64,000 bases of DNA from Noviherbaspirillum suwonense (GCF_900182955.1 NZ_FXUL01000020.1:62001-126000), one strand, 5' to 3'. Numbered from the stretch's first letter, positions 1-12,172 are shown. Notes: generated by a model not told the origin, from the letters alone. Translations and numbers: made by a program.

Positions 1-34
1 GGACTGCGCCGGCGTTGGTCCTGAAGCTAGCCTA

Positions 35-60
35 GCAAGCAAGCCTTACAGCTTGCTTGC
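35..60. other. Perfect 10-bp stem hairpin downstream of acnA
   Basis: GCAAGCAAGC (35–44) and GCTTGCTTGC (51–60) form a perfect 10-bp stem around a 6-nt loop, 12 bases past the acnA stop. Read in the acnA direction it is not followed by a T-run, so it is not a textbook intrinsic terminator. It may protect the 3' end of the mRNA or act as a weak terminator. Confidence 0.45.
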
Positions 61-72
61 ATCGGCGTCGTC

Positions 73-2781
<2,709 letters not shown>

Positions 2782-2847
2782 GATCTCTCCTTGTTTGTGC
2801 TCTTCGTATGAAAACTGCGGCAGCGCCGGCGGCACCGCGTGCTGTCG

Positions 2848-3405
2848 TTACTGTATGCCCAGGCCAGGCGCGGCCGGCGCGGTCGAGGGCTTCAACTGGT
2901 CGGCGCTCTTGCATTCATTGGCCAGCTGCTGCCCCTTCTTCGAATCCAGCAGGATGCCCTTGGCCGGAATGCCGATCCAGACCATGCCCTGGCGGCGGTT
3001 TTCGAAACGATGCGCGCCAGTGGTGGTCTCGACGCGGGTCAGGCGCAGCAGGCGCTTGTTCCAGCGCAGCGCGATGTGCTTGTCGTCGGCGGCGTTCGAG
3101 AAGATCGTGACCTTGTCGCCCAGCGCGCAGTCGTAGTCGAGGCCGGTCGTGCCGGCGGTGTCCGGCTCGCGGTCTTCCTCGTCCGTGCCGGCGGCTGCCG
3201 CGCCGGCGGCGCCGGCCGTGGCGGCTGCAGCGGCTGCTGCCTTGCCTTTCTTCGTCGCCTTGGCCGGCGCCTTCTTGGCGGCGGTCTTGGTGGCGGCGGT
3301 CTTGCTCGTGGCGGTCTTGCTCTTGCCGGACGTGCTGTCGGTGCCTTGCGCAGACACCGTGATGCAGGCGCCCATCAACAGTAAGGCGGTCAAAAACTTG
3401 CTCAT
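2848..3405 (-). CDS. Secreted protein with Lys/Ala-rich linker and MliC-like lysozyme-inhibitor domain
   Basis: 185 aa. Residues 1–19 form a signal peptide (hydrophobic LLLMGACITVSA, likely cut before QG). Residues about 20–75 are a low-complexity Lys/Ala/Thr linker resembling histone H1-type tails. The C-terminal 90 residues contain DYDCALGDKVTIF, a TTGAHRFE segment, GMVWIGIPAKG and a final Cys (LANEC). This spacing resembles the MliC/PliC inhibitors of c-type lysozyme (Cys pair, SGxxY loop, W-x-G strand), but the match is by eye and the Tyr is replaced by Phe. The start at 3405 follows a GGAGAG site. It lies between the CitE-like gene and acnA, 66 bases upstream of acnA, with no obvious link to carbon metabolism. 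Confidence 0.6.
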   Translation of the reverse strand: MSKFLTALLLMGACITVSAQGTDSTSGKSKTATSKTAATKTAAKKAPAKATKKGKAAAAAAATAGAAGAAAAGTDEEDREPDTAGTTGLDYDCALGDKVTIFSNAADDKHIALRWNKRLLRLTRVETTTGAHRFENRRQGMVWIGIPAKGILLDSKKGQQLANECKSADQLKPSTAPAAPGLGIQ

Positions 3406-3460
3406 TCAATGCTCTCCAAAGTGCGCCGCGGCGTCCGTATCGACGCCGCCGGTCGCGTAT

Positions 3461-4432
3461 TTATAAAAGTGATCCGGCGGCCGCGGGCAGCGGAACGCCG
3501 GAAAGTCTTGCACGCTGCAGGACCGTCCAGTAATAACGATAACTGGCGCGGTCGTGCAGCGCTCCCTGGTATTGCGTCGGCCCCCACTGCGCAGCCTGGG
3601 CTGCGCTCAGGATGGCCGTCGCGGCTGCGACTTCGTCCGCCGGCGGCGCATAGGCCGCCAGGATAGGCTTGATCTGCGACGGATGGATGCTCCACATCCG
3701 GGTGAAACCGAATTCGCCGAAAGCGCGGGCCGCGTCCTGCGCAACCACGCTGGCGTCCCGGATCTCGGTGGTGACATTATGCGATGGGCACTTGCCGTTT
3801 GCATGGCAGGCGGCCGCGACGTCGGCCTTGGCCCGTGCGACCAGCGCATGGGTGAACTGGCCGGGCGAGCGCATTGCGCTGCCGGGAATCGCGCCGTAGT
3901 GGTCGGACACGAAATCCATGATGCCGAAGGACAGGCACTCGACCTGCGGCAGCGCGGCGATCTCGCGCACCGCCGCAAGGGCGCCGTGGGTCTCGATCAG
4001 CACATGGACCGGCAGGGCTTCGCGGCCGGCCTTTTCCGCATGGCCGGCGATCACGGCGAGGCCGTGCTTCACGTCGTCCAGGCTTTCCGCCTTGGGCAGC
4101 ACCAGGTAGGCCAGGCGGCTTGCGGCGGCTGCGCAGATGATCGCGGTGTCGCGCTCGAAAAACGGGCTGTGGATGTCATGCACGCGGGCGCCGATGCGGC
4201 CGTGCCGGTTGTCTTCGCCCATGATCAGCGACGCGACCAGCTGCGCATGGCGTTCTTCGCTGCCGGCGGCGGCGCCGTCCTCGCAGTCGAACGTGATATC
4301 GAAAAGGGGGCCGAGCTCCTGCTGCAGCGCCATGGAACGGCGCATCAGCTTTTCGGAGCCGGCGTAATGATCGCAGGCCGGAATCGAGACCGGCCTGCGC
4401 TTGCCTTGAAAGAGGACTTTGGAGGGATGCAT
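3461..4432 (-). CDS. CitE-like HpcH/HpaI aldolase/citrate lyase beta-subunit family protein
   Basis: 323 aa TIM-barrel lyase of the CitE family. Family features: an early RRPVSIPACDHYAGS segment, an acidic metal-site stretch FDITFDCEDG, a central LIETHGAL segment carrying the metal-binding Glu, and WSIHPSQIKPI near the C terminus, typical of CitE/malyl-CoA lyase-like enzymes. No CitD, CitF or CitC gene is nearby, so it is not part of a fermentative citrate lyase complex. Stand-alone CitE paralogues include L-malyl-CoA and citramalyl-CoA lyases and malyl-CoA thioesterases; the substrate cannot be told here. I chose the start MHPSKVLFQGKRR at 4432; an upstream start would add 22 residues of poor composition. 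It follows mdh after a long hairpin. Confidence 0.8.
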   Translation of the reverse strand: MHPSKVLFQGKRRPVSIPACDHYAGSEKLMRRSMALQQELGPLFDITFDCEDGAAAGSEERHAQLVASLIMGEDNRHGRIGARVHDIHSPFFERDTAIICAAAASRLAYLVLPKAESLDDVKHGLAVIAGHAEKAGREALPVHVLIETHGALAAVREIAALPQVECLSFGIMDFVSDHYGAIPGSAMRSPGQFTHALVARAKADVAAACHANGKCPSHNVTTEIRDASVVAQDAARAFGEFGFTRMWSIHPSQIKPILAAYAPPADEVAAATAILSAAQAAQWGPTQYQGALHDRASYRYYWTVLQRARLSGVPLPAAAGSLL

Positions 4433-4472
4433 GTGCAGCGACGCTTCAGGTGTTGTGCGTTCTTGCTTGCCT

Positions 4473-4525
4473 GGCCCGCCGGCGCCTGCAGCTTGCAATT
4501 TGCAACTTGCAGGCGCCGGCGGGCC
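4473..4525. other. 18-bp perfect inverted repeat between mdh and the CitE-like gene
   Basis: The arms 4473–4490 (GGCCCGCCGGCGCCTGCA) and 4508–4525 are exact reverse complements around a 17-nt loop that itself contains TTGCAA motifs. It begins 13 bases after the mdh stop. No T-run follows on either strand. It could act as a processing or stability element that sets mdh expression above that of the downstream genes, or as a Rho-assisted terminator. Confidence 0.6.
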
Positions 4526-4537
4526 GTGGACGGAGAA

Positions 4538-5527
<990 letters not shown>

Positions 5528-5720
5528 GTTGAATCTCCAAAGTGGTAAAGAAAAGGGCGGGTGACGCCGCCGGCGGCCGTGTTCCGGATGGCCGCCTGAA
5601 TCGACAGAGCGCAATCATACCGTTGAAACTCTGTCACGTCAGCCTGTGCGGCATAATGCCGGTGGAGGAAGCGCGCGAAGCGCATGTTTCCTGCGGTCAG
5701 TGATGGCAATTTGCCACGCG

Positions 5721-5749
5721 AGTGTAGGTCTGCGCCCGACCTCTGTCAA
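5721..5749 (-). promoter_or_regulatory. Predicted sigma-70 promoter of mdh
   Basis: On the minus strand TTGACA (5744–5749) is followed after exactly 17 bases by TACACT (5721–5726), a consensus -35 and a 4/6 -10. The start of transcription would lie near 5714, about 187 bases ahead of the mdh start codon. The palindrome at 5763–5774 sits just upstream of the -35 box. Confidence 0.6.
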
Positions 5750-5762
5750 TGACTATCTTATA

Positions 5763-5774
5763 TCTTATATAAGA
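5763..5774. promoter_or_regulatory. Palindromic operator candidate TCTTATATAAGA
   Basis: A perfect 12-bp palindrome, preceded by an extra half-site (ATCTTA at 5755–5760), lies in an AT-rich island in otherwise GC-rich DNA between divergent mdh and the gntR gene. GntR/HutC dimers bind short AT-rich palindromes of this type, so autoregulation and control of mdh are the natural inference. It is centred about 54 bases upstream of the predicted mdh transcription start. Confidence 0.55.
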
Positions 5775-5834
5775 CACATAATTGAGGCGTTTTTGCTGGA
5801 CGGCAAACCCGTTTTTATGGTGAAATTGATAGTT

Positions 5835-6623
5835 ATGAGTTCAGCGGCCTCCAACCAGTCAAGCAACAACGCGTCCGGCGCCGGATCGGGGGTTGCCATT
5901 ACTGCGTCGCCCACGTTCAGCCCGCTTTACCAACAGATCAAGGCACTGATCACCCAGAGCCTGCAGTCCGGCGAATGGAAGCCGGGCGAACTGATCCCCA
6001 GCGAAGTCGAACTCGCCTCCCGTTTCAAGGTCAGCCAGGGCACCGTGCGCAAGGCCATCGACGAACTGTCGGCCGAGAACCTGGTGGTGCGGCGGCAGGG
6101 CAAGGGCACGTTCGTCGCCACCCATCACGAGGAACGCGCGCACTACCGCTTCCTGCGGCTGATGCCCGACGAAGGGGAGGCGAAGCAGCCCGACAACCGC
6201 GTGGTCGAAGTCAAGCGCATGCGCGCGCCGGCCGAAGTGGCGCGTCTGCTGGACATGAAGTCCGGCGACTCGGTGATCTTCATCCGGCGCGTCCAGTCCT
6301 TCGACGGCGTGCCCACCATCCTCGACGAACTCTGGCTGCCGGGCGCGCTGTTCCGCGGCCTGACCGTCGAGCGACTGGTGGAATACAAGGGTCCGATGTA
6401 CGGCCTGTTCGAGACCGAGTTCGGCACCAGGATGATCCGGGCGACGGAGCGGGTCAGGGCAGTGCTGGCGGAGCCGCAGGTCGGCGAACTGCTGGACGTG
6501 CAGCCCGGCACGCCCCTGCTCAGCGTGGAGCGCGTGTCATTCACCTACGGCGACAAGCCGGTGGAAGTGCGCCGCGGACTCTACCGCACCGATACCCATC
6601 ATTACCATAACGAGTTGAGTTGA
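5835..6623 (+). CDS. GntR/HutC-family transcriptional regulator
   Basis: 262 aa. An N-terminal winged helix-turn-helix (residues about 30–95; PLYQQIKALI, GELIPSEVELASRF, SQGTVRKAIDEL, VVRRQGKGTFV) is followed by a UTRA ligand-binding domain (about 110–255, ending VEVRRGLYRTDTHHY), which defines the HutC subfamily. It is divergent from mdh and directly upstream of sdhCDAB, so it is a good candidate for a regulator of the TCA-cycle cluster; the ligand is unknown. The start is uncertain: ATG 5835 (MSSAASNQ) has GGTGA about 11 bases upstream, while ATG 5817 adds MVKLIV. The AT-rich palindrome at 5763–5774 is its likely operator. Confidence 0.85.
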   Translation: MSSAASNQSSNNASGAGSGVAITASPTFSPLYQQIKALITQSLQSGEWKPGELIPSEVELASRFKVSQGTVRKAIDELSAENLVVRRQGKGTFVATHHEERAHYRFLRLMPDEGEAKQPDNRVVEVKRMRAPAEVARLLDMKSGDSVIFIRRVQSFDGVPTILDELWLPGALFRGLTVERLVEYKGPMYGLFETEFGTRMIRATERVRAVLAEPQVGELLDVQPGTPLLSVERVSFTYGDKPVEVRRGLYRTDTHHYHNELS

Positions 6624-6679
6624 GCACAAGGGGGCTGGCGCGCGATGCCGGTGCAAATTCCGGGTGCGCGGCAGATATA

Positions 6680-6717
6680 TGTGCAGCAAGGCATAATAGC
6701 TATTGGTGTGCTGCACA
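6680..6717. promoter_or_regulatory. Inverted repeat in the sdhC promoter/leader region
   Basis: TGTGCAGCA (6680–6688) and TGCTGCACA (6709–6717) are exact reverse complements separated by 20 bases that include CATAAT, a -10-like hexamer. The element lies 43 bases upstream of the sdhC start codon. It can be read as a two-site operator around the promoter, or as a leader hairpin if transcription starts further upstream. Confidence 0.5.
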
Positions 6718-6760
6718 AAATCGGCGAAAATCGATGATTATTTGTTTGGAGAGGTCATAA

Positions 6761-7171
6761 ATGTCAGAAGCCGCTAAGAAAGTCCGGCCGCAATACAGCA
6801 ACATTCATATCACACAGCTCTACCACTACCGGCTGCCGGCGGCGGGCATCGTGTCCATATTGCACCGCATCAGCGGCGCGCTGATGTTCCTCCTGCTTCC
6901 CTTCACGCTCTACCTGCTCGAACGCAGCCTCACGTCCGAATCGACCTACGAATACCTGCACGGTTTCGCTTCGCAGTGGTTCGTCAAGCTCATCATCCTC
7001 GCGCTGTCCTGGGCTTACCTGCACCACTTTACGGCGGGCATCCGCCACCTGTTCATGGACATGCATTACCTCCTCAGCAAGGAAGGCTCCCGCAACTCGG
7101 CCATCACCGTGCTGGCGATCAGCCTGTTCCTGACCCTTCTGGTGGCATTGAAACTGTTTGGAGTGTTTTAA
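6761..7171 (+). CDS. sdhC: Succinate dehydrogenase cytochrome b556 subunit
   Basis: 136 aa membrane anchor of complex II with three hydrophobic helices (about residues 29–52, 72–91 and 113–134). The SdhC signature is visible as SILHRISGALMF before helix 1 and HHFTAGIRHLFMD around helix 2, which supplies the haem-ligand and quinone-site histidines. The start at 6761 follows GGAG at 6738–6751. It is the first gene of sdhCDAB; sdhD begins 4 bases after its stop, consistent with translational coupling. Confidence 0.95.
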   Translation: MSEAAKKVRPQYSNIHITQLYHYRLPAAGIVSILHRISGALMFLLLPFTLYLLERSLTSESTYEYLHGFASQWFVKLIILALSWAYLHHFTAGIRHLFMDMHYLLSKEGSRNSAITVLAISLFLTLLVALKLFGVF

Positions 7172-7175
7172 GAAA

Positions 7176-7547
7176 ATGGCGATCGAACACAACAACATCG
7201 GCGCCAAGCGCCTAGTCGTAGGCGCGCACTACGGTTTCCGCGACTGGCTGGCGCAGCGCATCACCGCTATCGTGATGGCCCTCTACACGGTCATCCTCCT
7301 GGTCAGCTTCCTGACCAGCAGCGACTTCAGCTACAACGGCTGGGCCGGCCTGTTCGCCCGCCAGTGGTTCAAGATCGCAACCTTCGTCACGCTACTGACG
7401 ATGTTCTATCACGTCTGGGTAGGCATGCGCGACATCTGGATGGACTACGTGAAGTCCGTCATCGTCCGGCTGCTGCTGCAAAGTGCCACCATCTTGTGGC
7501 TGATTGGTTGCGCCGGCTATGCGGCGCAGATTCTCTGGAGAGTGTAA
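7176..7547 (+). CDS. sdhD: Succinate dehydrogenase hydrophobic membrane anchor subunit
   Basis: 123 aa with three transmembrane helices. FYHVWVGMRDIWMDYVK is the SdhD hallmark, with the haem-ligand His and the quinone-site Asp. The start at 7176 (MAIEHNNIGAK) uses GGAGTG inside the end of sdhC. The stop at 7545–7547 is only 2 bases from the GTG start of sdhA. With SdhC it anchors SdhAB in the inner membrane and forms the ubiquinone site. Confidence 0.94.
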   Translation: MAIEHNNIGAKRLVVGAHYGFRDWLAQRITAIVMALYTVILLVSFLTSSDFSYNGWAGLFARQWFKIATFVTLLTMFYHVWVGMRDIWMDYVKSVIVRLLLQSATILWLIGCAGYAAQILWRV

Positions 7548-7549
7548 AA

Positions 7550-9328
7550 GTGGCAGCAATCAAATCTTCCATTCCTTCCCGTCGCTTCGACGTCGTCATC
7601 GTCGGCGCGGGCGGGTCCGGCATGCGCGCATCCCTGCAGCTGGCGGAAGCCGGCCTGAACGTGGCGGTGCTGTCCAAGGTTTTCCCGACCCGTTCGCATA
7701 CGGTCGCGGCGCAGGGCGGCGTCGGCGCGTCCCTGGGCAACATGTCCGAGGACAACTGGTACTGGCACATGTTCGACACCGTCAAGGGTGGCGACTATCT
7801 CGGCGACCAGGACGCCATCGAATTCATGTGCCGCGAGGCGCCCAAGGTCGTCTACGAGCTCGAGCACTTCGGCATGCCGTTCGACCGCAACCCGGACGGC
7901 ACGATTTACCAGCGTCCTTTCGGCGGCCATACCGCGAACTTCGGTGAGAAGCCGGTGCAGCGCGCCTGCGCCGCGGCCGACCGCACCGGCCACGCGATGC
8001 TGCATACGCTGTACCAGCGCAACGTGCGCGCCCGGACCCACTTCTTCGTCGAGTGGATGGCGATCGACCTGATCCGCGACGCCGACGGCGACGTGCTCGG
8101 CGTGGTCGCGCTGGAAATGGAAACCGGCGAAGTGATGATGCTGGAAGCGAAGACCACCATCCTCGCCACCGGCGGCGCCGGCCGCATCTGGGCCGCGTCG
8201 ACCAACGCCTTCATCAACACCGGCGACGGCATGGGCATGGCGGCACGCGCCGGCCTGCCGCTGGAAGACATGGAGTTCTGGCAGTTCCACCCGACCGGCG
8301 TGGCCGGCGCGGGCGTGCTGATCACCGAGGGCGTGCGCGGCGAGGGCGGCATCCTGATCAACAGCAACGGCGAACGCTTCATGGAGCGCTATGCGCCGAC
8401 GCTGAAGGACCTGGCGCCGCGCGACTTCGTGTCCCGTTCGATGGACCAGGAGATCAAGGAAGGCCGCGGCTGCGGTCCCAACAAGGACCACGTGCTGCTG
8501 GACCTGCGCCATATCGGCGCCGAGACCATCCAGAAGCGCCTGCCGTCCATCCTCGAGATCGGCCACAAGTTCGCCAACGTCGACGCGACCAAGGAACCGA
8601 TTCCCGTCGTGCCGACCATCCACTACCAGATGGGCGGCATCCCGACCAATATCTACGGCCAGGTCGTCGCGCCGAAGAACGGCAACCCGAACGAGATCGT
8701 CAACGGTCTGTATGCGGTCGGCGAATGCGCATGCGTGTCGGTCCACGGCGCGAACCGCCTGGGCACCAATTCGCTGCTCGACCTGCTGGTGTTCGGCCGC
8801 GCGGCCGGCAACCACGTGGTGCAGAGCAACCTGAAGCAGCGCAGCAACAAGGACCTGCCGGCGGATGCGGCCGACCTCGCGCTGTCGCGCATGGCGCGGC
8901 TCGAAGCCTCGACCGGCTCCGAGCGGGTGCAGGACGTGGCCAACGCGATCCGCGCATCGATGCAGCATTTCTGCGGCGTGTTCCGCACCGACGAGTTGCT
9001 GCAGGCGGGCTACAAGGAAATCATGGAGCTTGACGAGCGGCGCAAGCATGTGTCGTTCAAGGACAAGTCCAAGGTGTTCAACACCGCGCGCGTCGAGGCG
9101 CTGGAGCTGGACAACCTGATCGAGACGGCGAAGGCGACCATTACATCGGCCGCTGCCCGCAAGGAATCGCGCGGCGCGCATGCGCACCGCGATTTCGAAA
9201 AGAGGGACGACGAAAACTGGATGAAGCACACGCTGTTCTACTCCGAAGGCAACCGCCTCGAGTACAAGCCTGTGATCACCAAGCCGTTGACGGTGGAGAC
9301 GTTCAAGCCTAAAGCACGCACATTCTGA
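7550..9328 (+). CDS. sdhA: Succinate dehydrogenase flavoprotein subunit
   Basis: 592 aa, the usual length. It oxidises succinate to fumarate using covalently bound FAD. Visible features: the dinucleotide fold [20 protein letters not shown] near the N terminus, [10 protein letters not shown] with the His that binds FAD covalently (about residue 49), [15 protein letters not shown] and [14 protein letters not shown] in the active-site region, and [17 protein letters not shown] near residue 400. The start is GTG at 7550 ([10 protein letters not shown]), preceded by GGAGAG; an upstream ATG start would run through sdhD in another frame. FAD attachment requires SdhE, encoded two genes downstream. 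Confidence 0.97.
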   Translation: MAAIKSSIPSRRFDVVIVGAGGSGMRASLQLAEAGLNVAVLSKVFPTRSHTVAAQGGVGASLGNMSEDNWYWHMFDTVKGGDYLGDQDAIEFMCREAPKVVYELEHFGMPFDRNPDGTIYQRPFGGHTANFGEKPVQRACAAADRTGHAMLHTLYQRNVRARTHFFVEWMAIDLIRDADGDVLGVVALEMETGEVMMLEAKTTILATGGAGRIWAASTNAFINTGDGMGMAARAGLPLEDMEFWQFHPTGVAGAGVLITEGVRGEGGILINSNGERFMERYAPTLKDLAPRDFVSRSMDQEIKEGRGCGPNKDHVLLDLRHIGAETIQKRLPSILEIGHKFANVDATKEPIPVVPTIHYQMGGIPTNIYGQVVAPKNGNPNEIVNGLYAVGECACVSVHGANRLGTNSLLDLLVFGRAAGNHVVQSNLKQRSNKDLPADAADLALSRMARLEASTGSERVQDVANAIRASMQHFCGVFRTDELLQAGYKEIMELDERRKHVSFKDKSKVFNTARVEALELDNLIETAKATITSAAARKESRGAHAHRDFEKRDDENWMKHTLFYSEGNRLEYKPVITKPLTVETFKPKARTF

Positions 9329-9342
9329 GAGAACACAACACC

Positions 9343-10053
9343 ATGCCACGCACAGTCAAATTCAAGATTTACCGCTACGATCCGGACAAGGACAAGAAGC
9401 CTTACATGCAGGACCTGACGGTCGAGCTGAAGGACACCGACAAGATGCTGCTGGACGCGCTGCAGCGCATCAAGGCCGACGTCGACGACACGCTGTCGCT
9501 GCGCCGTTCGTGCCGCGAAGGCGTCTGCGGTTCCGACGCGATGAACATCAACGGCAAGAACGGGCTGGCCTGCACGACCAACCTCAACGAGCTGTCGCAG
9601 CCCATCGTGCTGCGTCCGCTGCCGGGCCTGCCGGTCATTCGCGACCTGATCGTCGACATGACCAACTTCTTCAAGCAGTATCACTCGATCAAGCCATTCC
9701 TGATCAACAATACGATACCGCCGGAGAAGGAGCGCCTGCAGTATCCGGCCGAGCGAGAAGAGCTCGATGGCCTGTACGAGTGCATCCTGTGCGCCTGCTG
9801 CTCGACCTCGTGCCCGTCGTTCTGGTGGAACCCGGACAAGTTCGTCGGCCCGGCCGGCCTGCTGCAAGCCTACCGCTTCATCGCGGACAGCCGCGACGAA
9901 GCGACCGGCGAGCGCCTGGACAACCTCGAAGATCCGTACCGCCTGTTCCGCTGCCATTCGATCATGAACTGCGTCGACGTCTGCCCGAAGGGCCTGAGCC
10001 CCAACGCAGCCATCGGCAAGATCAAGGAACTGCTGGTCCGCCGCGCGGTGTAA
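9343..10053 (+). CDS. sdhB: Succinate dehydrogenase iron-sulfur subunit
   Basis: 236 aa electron-transfer subunit of complex II. All three cluster motifs are intact: [11 protein letters not shown] with a downstream LAC for the [2Fe-2S] centre, [13 protein letters not shown] for [4Fe-4S], and [15 protein letters not shown] for [3Fe-4S]. It passes electrons from SdhA to ubiquinone at SdhCD. It starts 14 bases after sdhA with a weak GAGAG site and is followed by sdhE after 85 bases. Confidence 0.97.
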   Translation: MPRTVKFKIYRYDPDKDKKPYMQDLTVELKDTDKMLLDALQRIKADVDDTLSLRRSCREGVCGSDAMNINGKNGLACTTNLNELSQPIVLRPLPGLPVIRDLIVDMTNFFKQYHSIKPFLINNTIPPEKERLQYPAEREELDGLYECILCACCSTSCPSFWWNPDKFVGPAGLLQAYRFIADSRDEATGERLDNLEDPYRLFRCHSIMNCVDVCPKGLSPNAAIGKIKELLVRRAV

Positions 10054-10138
10054 CGGGCAGGCCGGGCCTTGACGCCCGGCCTGCCAGCCCGATGCCAGGC
10101 GCATGCCGCGCGCATCGGGCCGTTTGATAGAAGAGCCC

Positions 10139-10408
10139 ATGTCTGCCAACCATCAAAGCGATCCCCACAACCGTGCCCGGCTGCGCTGGCGCAGCCGGCG
10201 CGGGCTGCTGGAAAACGACATCCTGCTTACCCGCTTCCTCGACGAGTTCGAAGAGGCGATGACGGATGAAGAGGTGGATGCCTATACCCGCCTGATGGAC
10301 CTGACCGACAACGACCTGATGGATCTGCTGCTGGCCCGCAAGGAGCCGGCCGGCGAGGTCGACCTGCCGCATGTGCATGCATTGCTGAAGCGCCTGCGGC
10401 AGGCTTGA
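10139..10408 (+). CDS. sdhE: FAD assembly factor SdhE
   Basis: 89 aa member of the SdhE/YgfY family. The hallmark RGLLEND (RGxxE) is present, followed by the helical segment DEEVDAYTRLMDLTDNDLMDLLL. SdhE helps to attach FAD covalently to SdhA, which fits its place between sdhB and gltA. The start at 10139 (MSANHQSD) follows AGAAG; a start 12 codons upstream lacks support. Confidence 0.92.
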   Translation: MSANHQSDPHNRARLRWRSRRGLLENDILLTRFLDEFEEAMTDEEVDAYTRLMDLTDNDLMDLLLARKEPAGEVDLPHVHALLKRLRQA

Positions 10409-10483
10409 TCCGACGCCATCGGCTGGTGCGGTTTTTGTACTAGCATCCCCCTATCGATAAACTGCTCAACAGAAGGAAGAGCC

Positions 10484-11788
10484 ATGACCCAATCTGACAA
10501 CAAAGCCACGCTGTCGTTTTCCGACGGTTCACCCTCGCTGGATTTCCCGATCTACAAGGGCACCATCGGTCCGGACGTCATCGACATTCGCAAGCTCTAT
10601 GGCTCCACGGGCAGCTTTACCTACGACCCGGGCTTCATGTCGACCGCTGCCTGCAACTCGTCGATCACCTACATCGACGGCGACAAGGGCGAACTGCTGT
10701 ATCGCGGCTTCCCGATCGAGCAGCTGGCCGTCAATTGCGATTTCCTCGAGACCTGCTACCTGCTCCTGAACGGCGAACTGCCGAACGCGAAGCAGAAGAA
10801 TGTCTTCGTCGACACCGTGACCAAGCACACGATGGTCCACGAGCAGATGCAATTCTTCTTCCGCGGCTTCCGTCGCGACGCGCACCCGATGTCGGTGCTG
10901 GTCGGCACCGTCGGCGCGCTGGCGTCCTTCTACCATGACTCGCTGGACATCAACGACCCGCATCACCGCGAAGTGTCGGCGATCCGCCTGATCGCCAAGA
11001 TGCCGACGCTGGTCGCGATGGCCTACAAGTATTCGGTCGGGCAGCCTTTCGTCTACCCGCGCAACGACCTGTCGTACAGCGCGAACTTCATGCACATGAT
11101 GTTCTCGACGCCCTGCGAAGAGTACAAGGTCAACGACGTGCTGGTGCGCGCGCTGGACCGCATCCTGATCCTGCATGCGGATCACGAGCAGAATGCGTCG
11201 ACCTCGACCGTCCGCCTGTCCGGTTCGTCCGGCGCCAATCCGTTCGCCTGTATCGCAGCCGGCATCGCCTGCCTGTGGGGCCCGGCGCACGGCGGCGCCA
11301 ACGAGGCGGCGCTCAACATGCTCAAGGAAATCGGTTCGGTCGACAAGATCGGCGAGTTCGTCAAGCAGGTCAAGGACAAGAACTCCGGCGTCAAGCTGAT
11401 GGGCTTCGGTCACCGCGTCTACAAGAACTACGACCCGCGCGCCAAGCTGATGCGCGAAACCTGCCACGAAGTGCTGGCCGAACTGGGCCTGGAAAACGAC
11501 CCGCTGTTCAAGCTGGCGATGGCGCTGGAAAAAGTGGCGCTGGAAGACGAATACTTCGTGTCGCGCAAGCTGTACCCGAACGTCGACTTCTACTCGGGCA
11601 TCGTGCAGTCGGCGCTGGGCATCCCGGTCTCGCTGTTCACCGGCATCTTCGCAATGGCCCGCACCGTGGGCTGGATCGCTCAGTGGAACGAGATGATCTC
11701 CGACCCGGAACAGAAGATCGGCCGTCCGCGCCAGCTGTATGTCGGCGCAACCCGCCGCGACGTGCCGGCAATGGACAAGCGCGCATAA
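10484..11788 (+). CDS. gltA: Citrate synthase (type II)
   Basis: 434 aa hexameric-type citrate synthase (E. coli GltA is 427 aa), condensing oxaloacetate and acetyl-CoA. The catalytic His lies in [14 protein letters not shown], the second His in [15 protein letters not shown], and the catalytic Asp near the [10 protein letters not shown] segment. The start at 10484 is preceded by AAGGAAGAG. It is followed by a strong intrinsic terminator that closes the sdh–gltA unit. Confidence 0.97.
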   Translation: MTQSDNKATLSFSDGSPSLDFPIYKGTIGPDVIDIRKLYGSTGSFTYDPGFMSTAACNSSITYIDGDKGELLYRGFPIEQLAVNCDFLETCYLLLNGELPNAKQKNVFVDTVTKHTMVHEQMQFFFRGFRRDAHPMSVLVGTVGALASFYHDSLDINDPHHREVSAIRLIAKMPTLVAMAYKYSVGQPFVYPRNDLSYSANFMHMMFSTPCEEYKVNDVLVRALDRILILHADHEQNASTSTVRLSGSSGANPFACIAAGIACLWGPAHGGANEAALNMLKEIGSVDKIGEFVKQVKDKNSGVKLMGFGHRVYKNYDPRAKLMRETCHEVLAELGLENDPLFKLAMALEKVALEDEYFVSRKLYPNVDFYSGIVQSALGIPVSLFTGIFAMARTVGWIAQWNEMISDPEQKIGRPRQLYVGATRRDVPAMDKRA

Positions 11789-11805
11789 GCGACTTCACGT
11801 TATGC

Positions 11806-11841
11806 AAAAACCCCGGCGCCGCAAGGCCCCGGGGTTTTTTT
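11806..11841 (+). terminator. Intrinsic terminator of the sdh–gltA operon
   Basis: AAAAACCCCGG (11806–11816) pairs with CCGGGGTTTTT (11829–11839), and the T-run continues to 11841. It lies 17 bases after the gltA stop. The A-tract on the left arm could also allow function on the minus strand. Confidence 0.9.
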
Positions 11842-11857
11842 ACGTCACTCAATCGCG

Positions 11858-11958
11858 TAGGGTGCAATAAGCGCCAGCGCATTACACCATCCCGCCGGTG
11901 AGCCGGGCGTTATCCGTTTGCGACCCGCGGTGTGACGCGCTTCGCGTGTTACACCCTA
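11858..11958. repeat. 101-bp palindromic repeat element (MITE/REP-type) between gltA and sucA
   Basis: The element is bounded by TAGGGTG (11858–11864) and CACCCTA (11952–11958), which are inverted copies. The left part (GGTGCAATAAGCGCCAGCG followed by CATTACACC) and the right part (GGTGTGACGCGC, TTC, GCGTGTTACACC) each fold into an imperfect hairpin. The TAGGGTGCAATAAGCG…CGCATTACACC pattern resembles a dispersed non-coding repeat seen between genes in many proteobacteria. It has no coding capacity. With the terminator it fills the 384-bp gltA–sucA gap; a TGCTATCCT extended -10 near 12021–12030 may serve sucA. Confidence 0.6.
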
Positions 11959-12172
11959 TGAATCCGGTGTGGTGCCCCGTGTCGTATCGCGGCGGCAACC
12001 CTGTCGGCGCCATGGCTTCTATGCTATCCTCCTGCACTTGATTCCACTTCGTGGTACAGGTCAAACAGGTCCTTCCCCACAACTTGATGTGCAATCCGCT
12101 AACCGGTCAGGCCGTGTCGCGGAAGGTTAAGCAACCCGCTAATCTCGCGAAACGCGAAGAAAGGTGAGCAAG

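Noticed and set aside
5646-5834. N-terminal extension of the GntR regulator to 5646
   Set aside because: It would translate through the mdh promoter and the palindrome; the family begins close to the helix-turn-helix domain.
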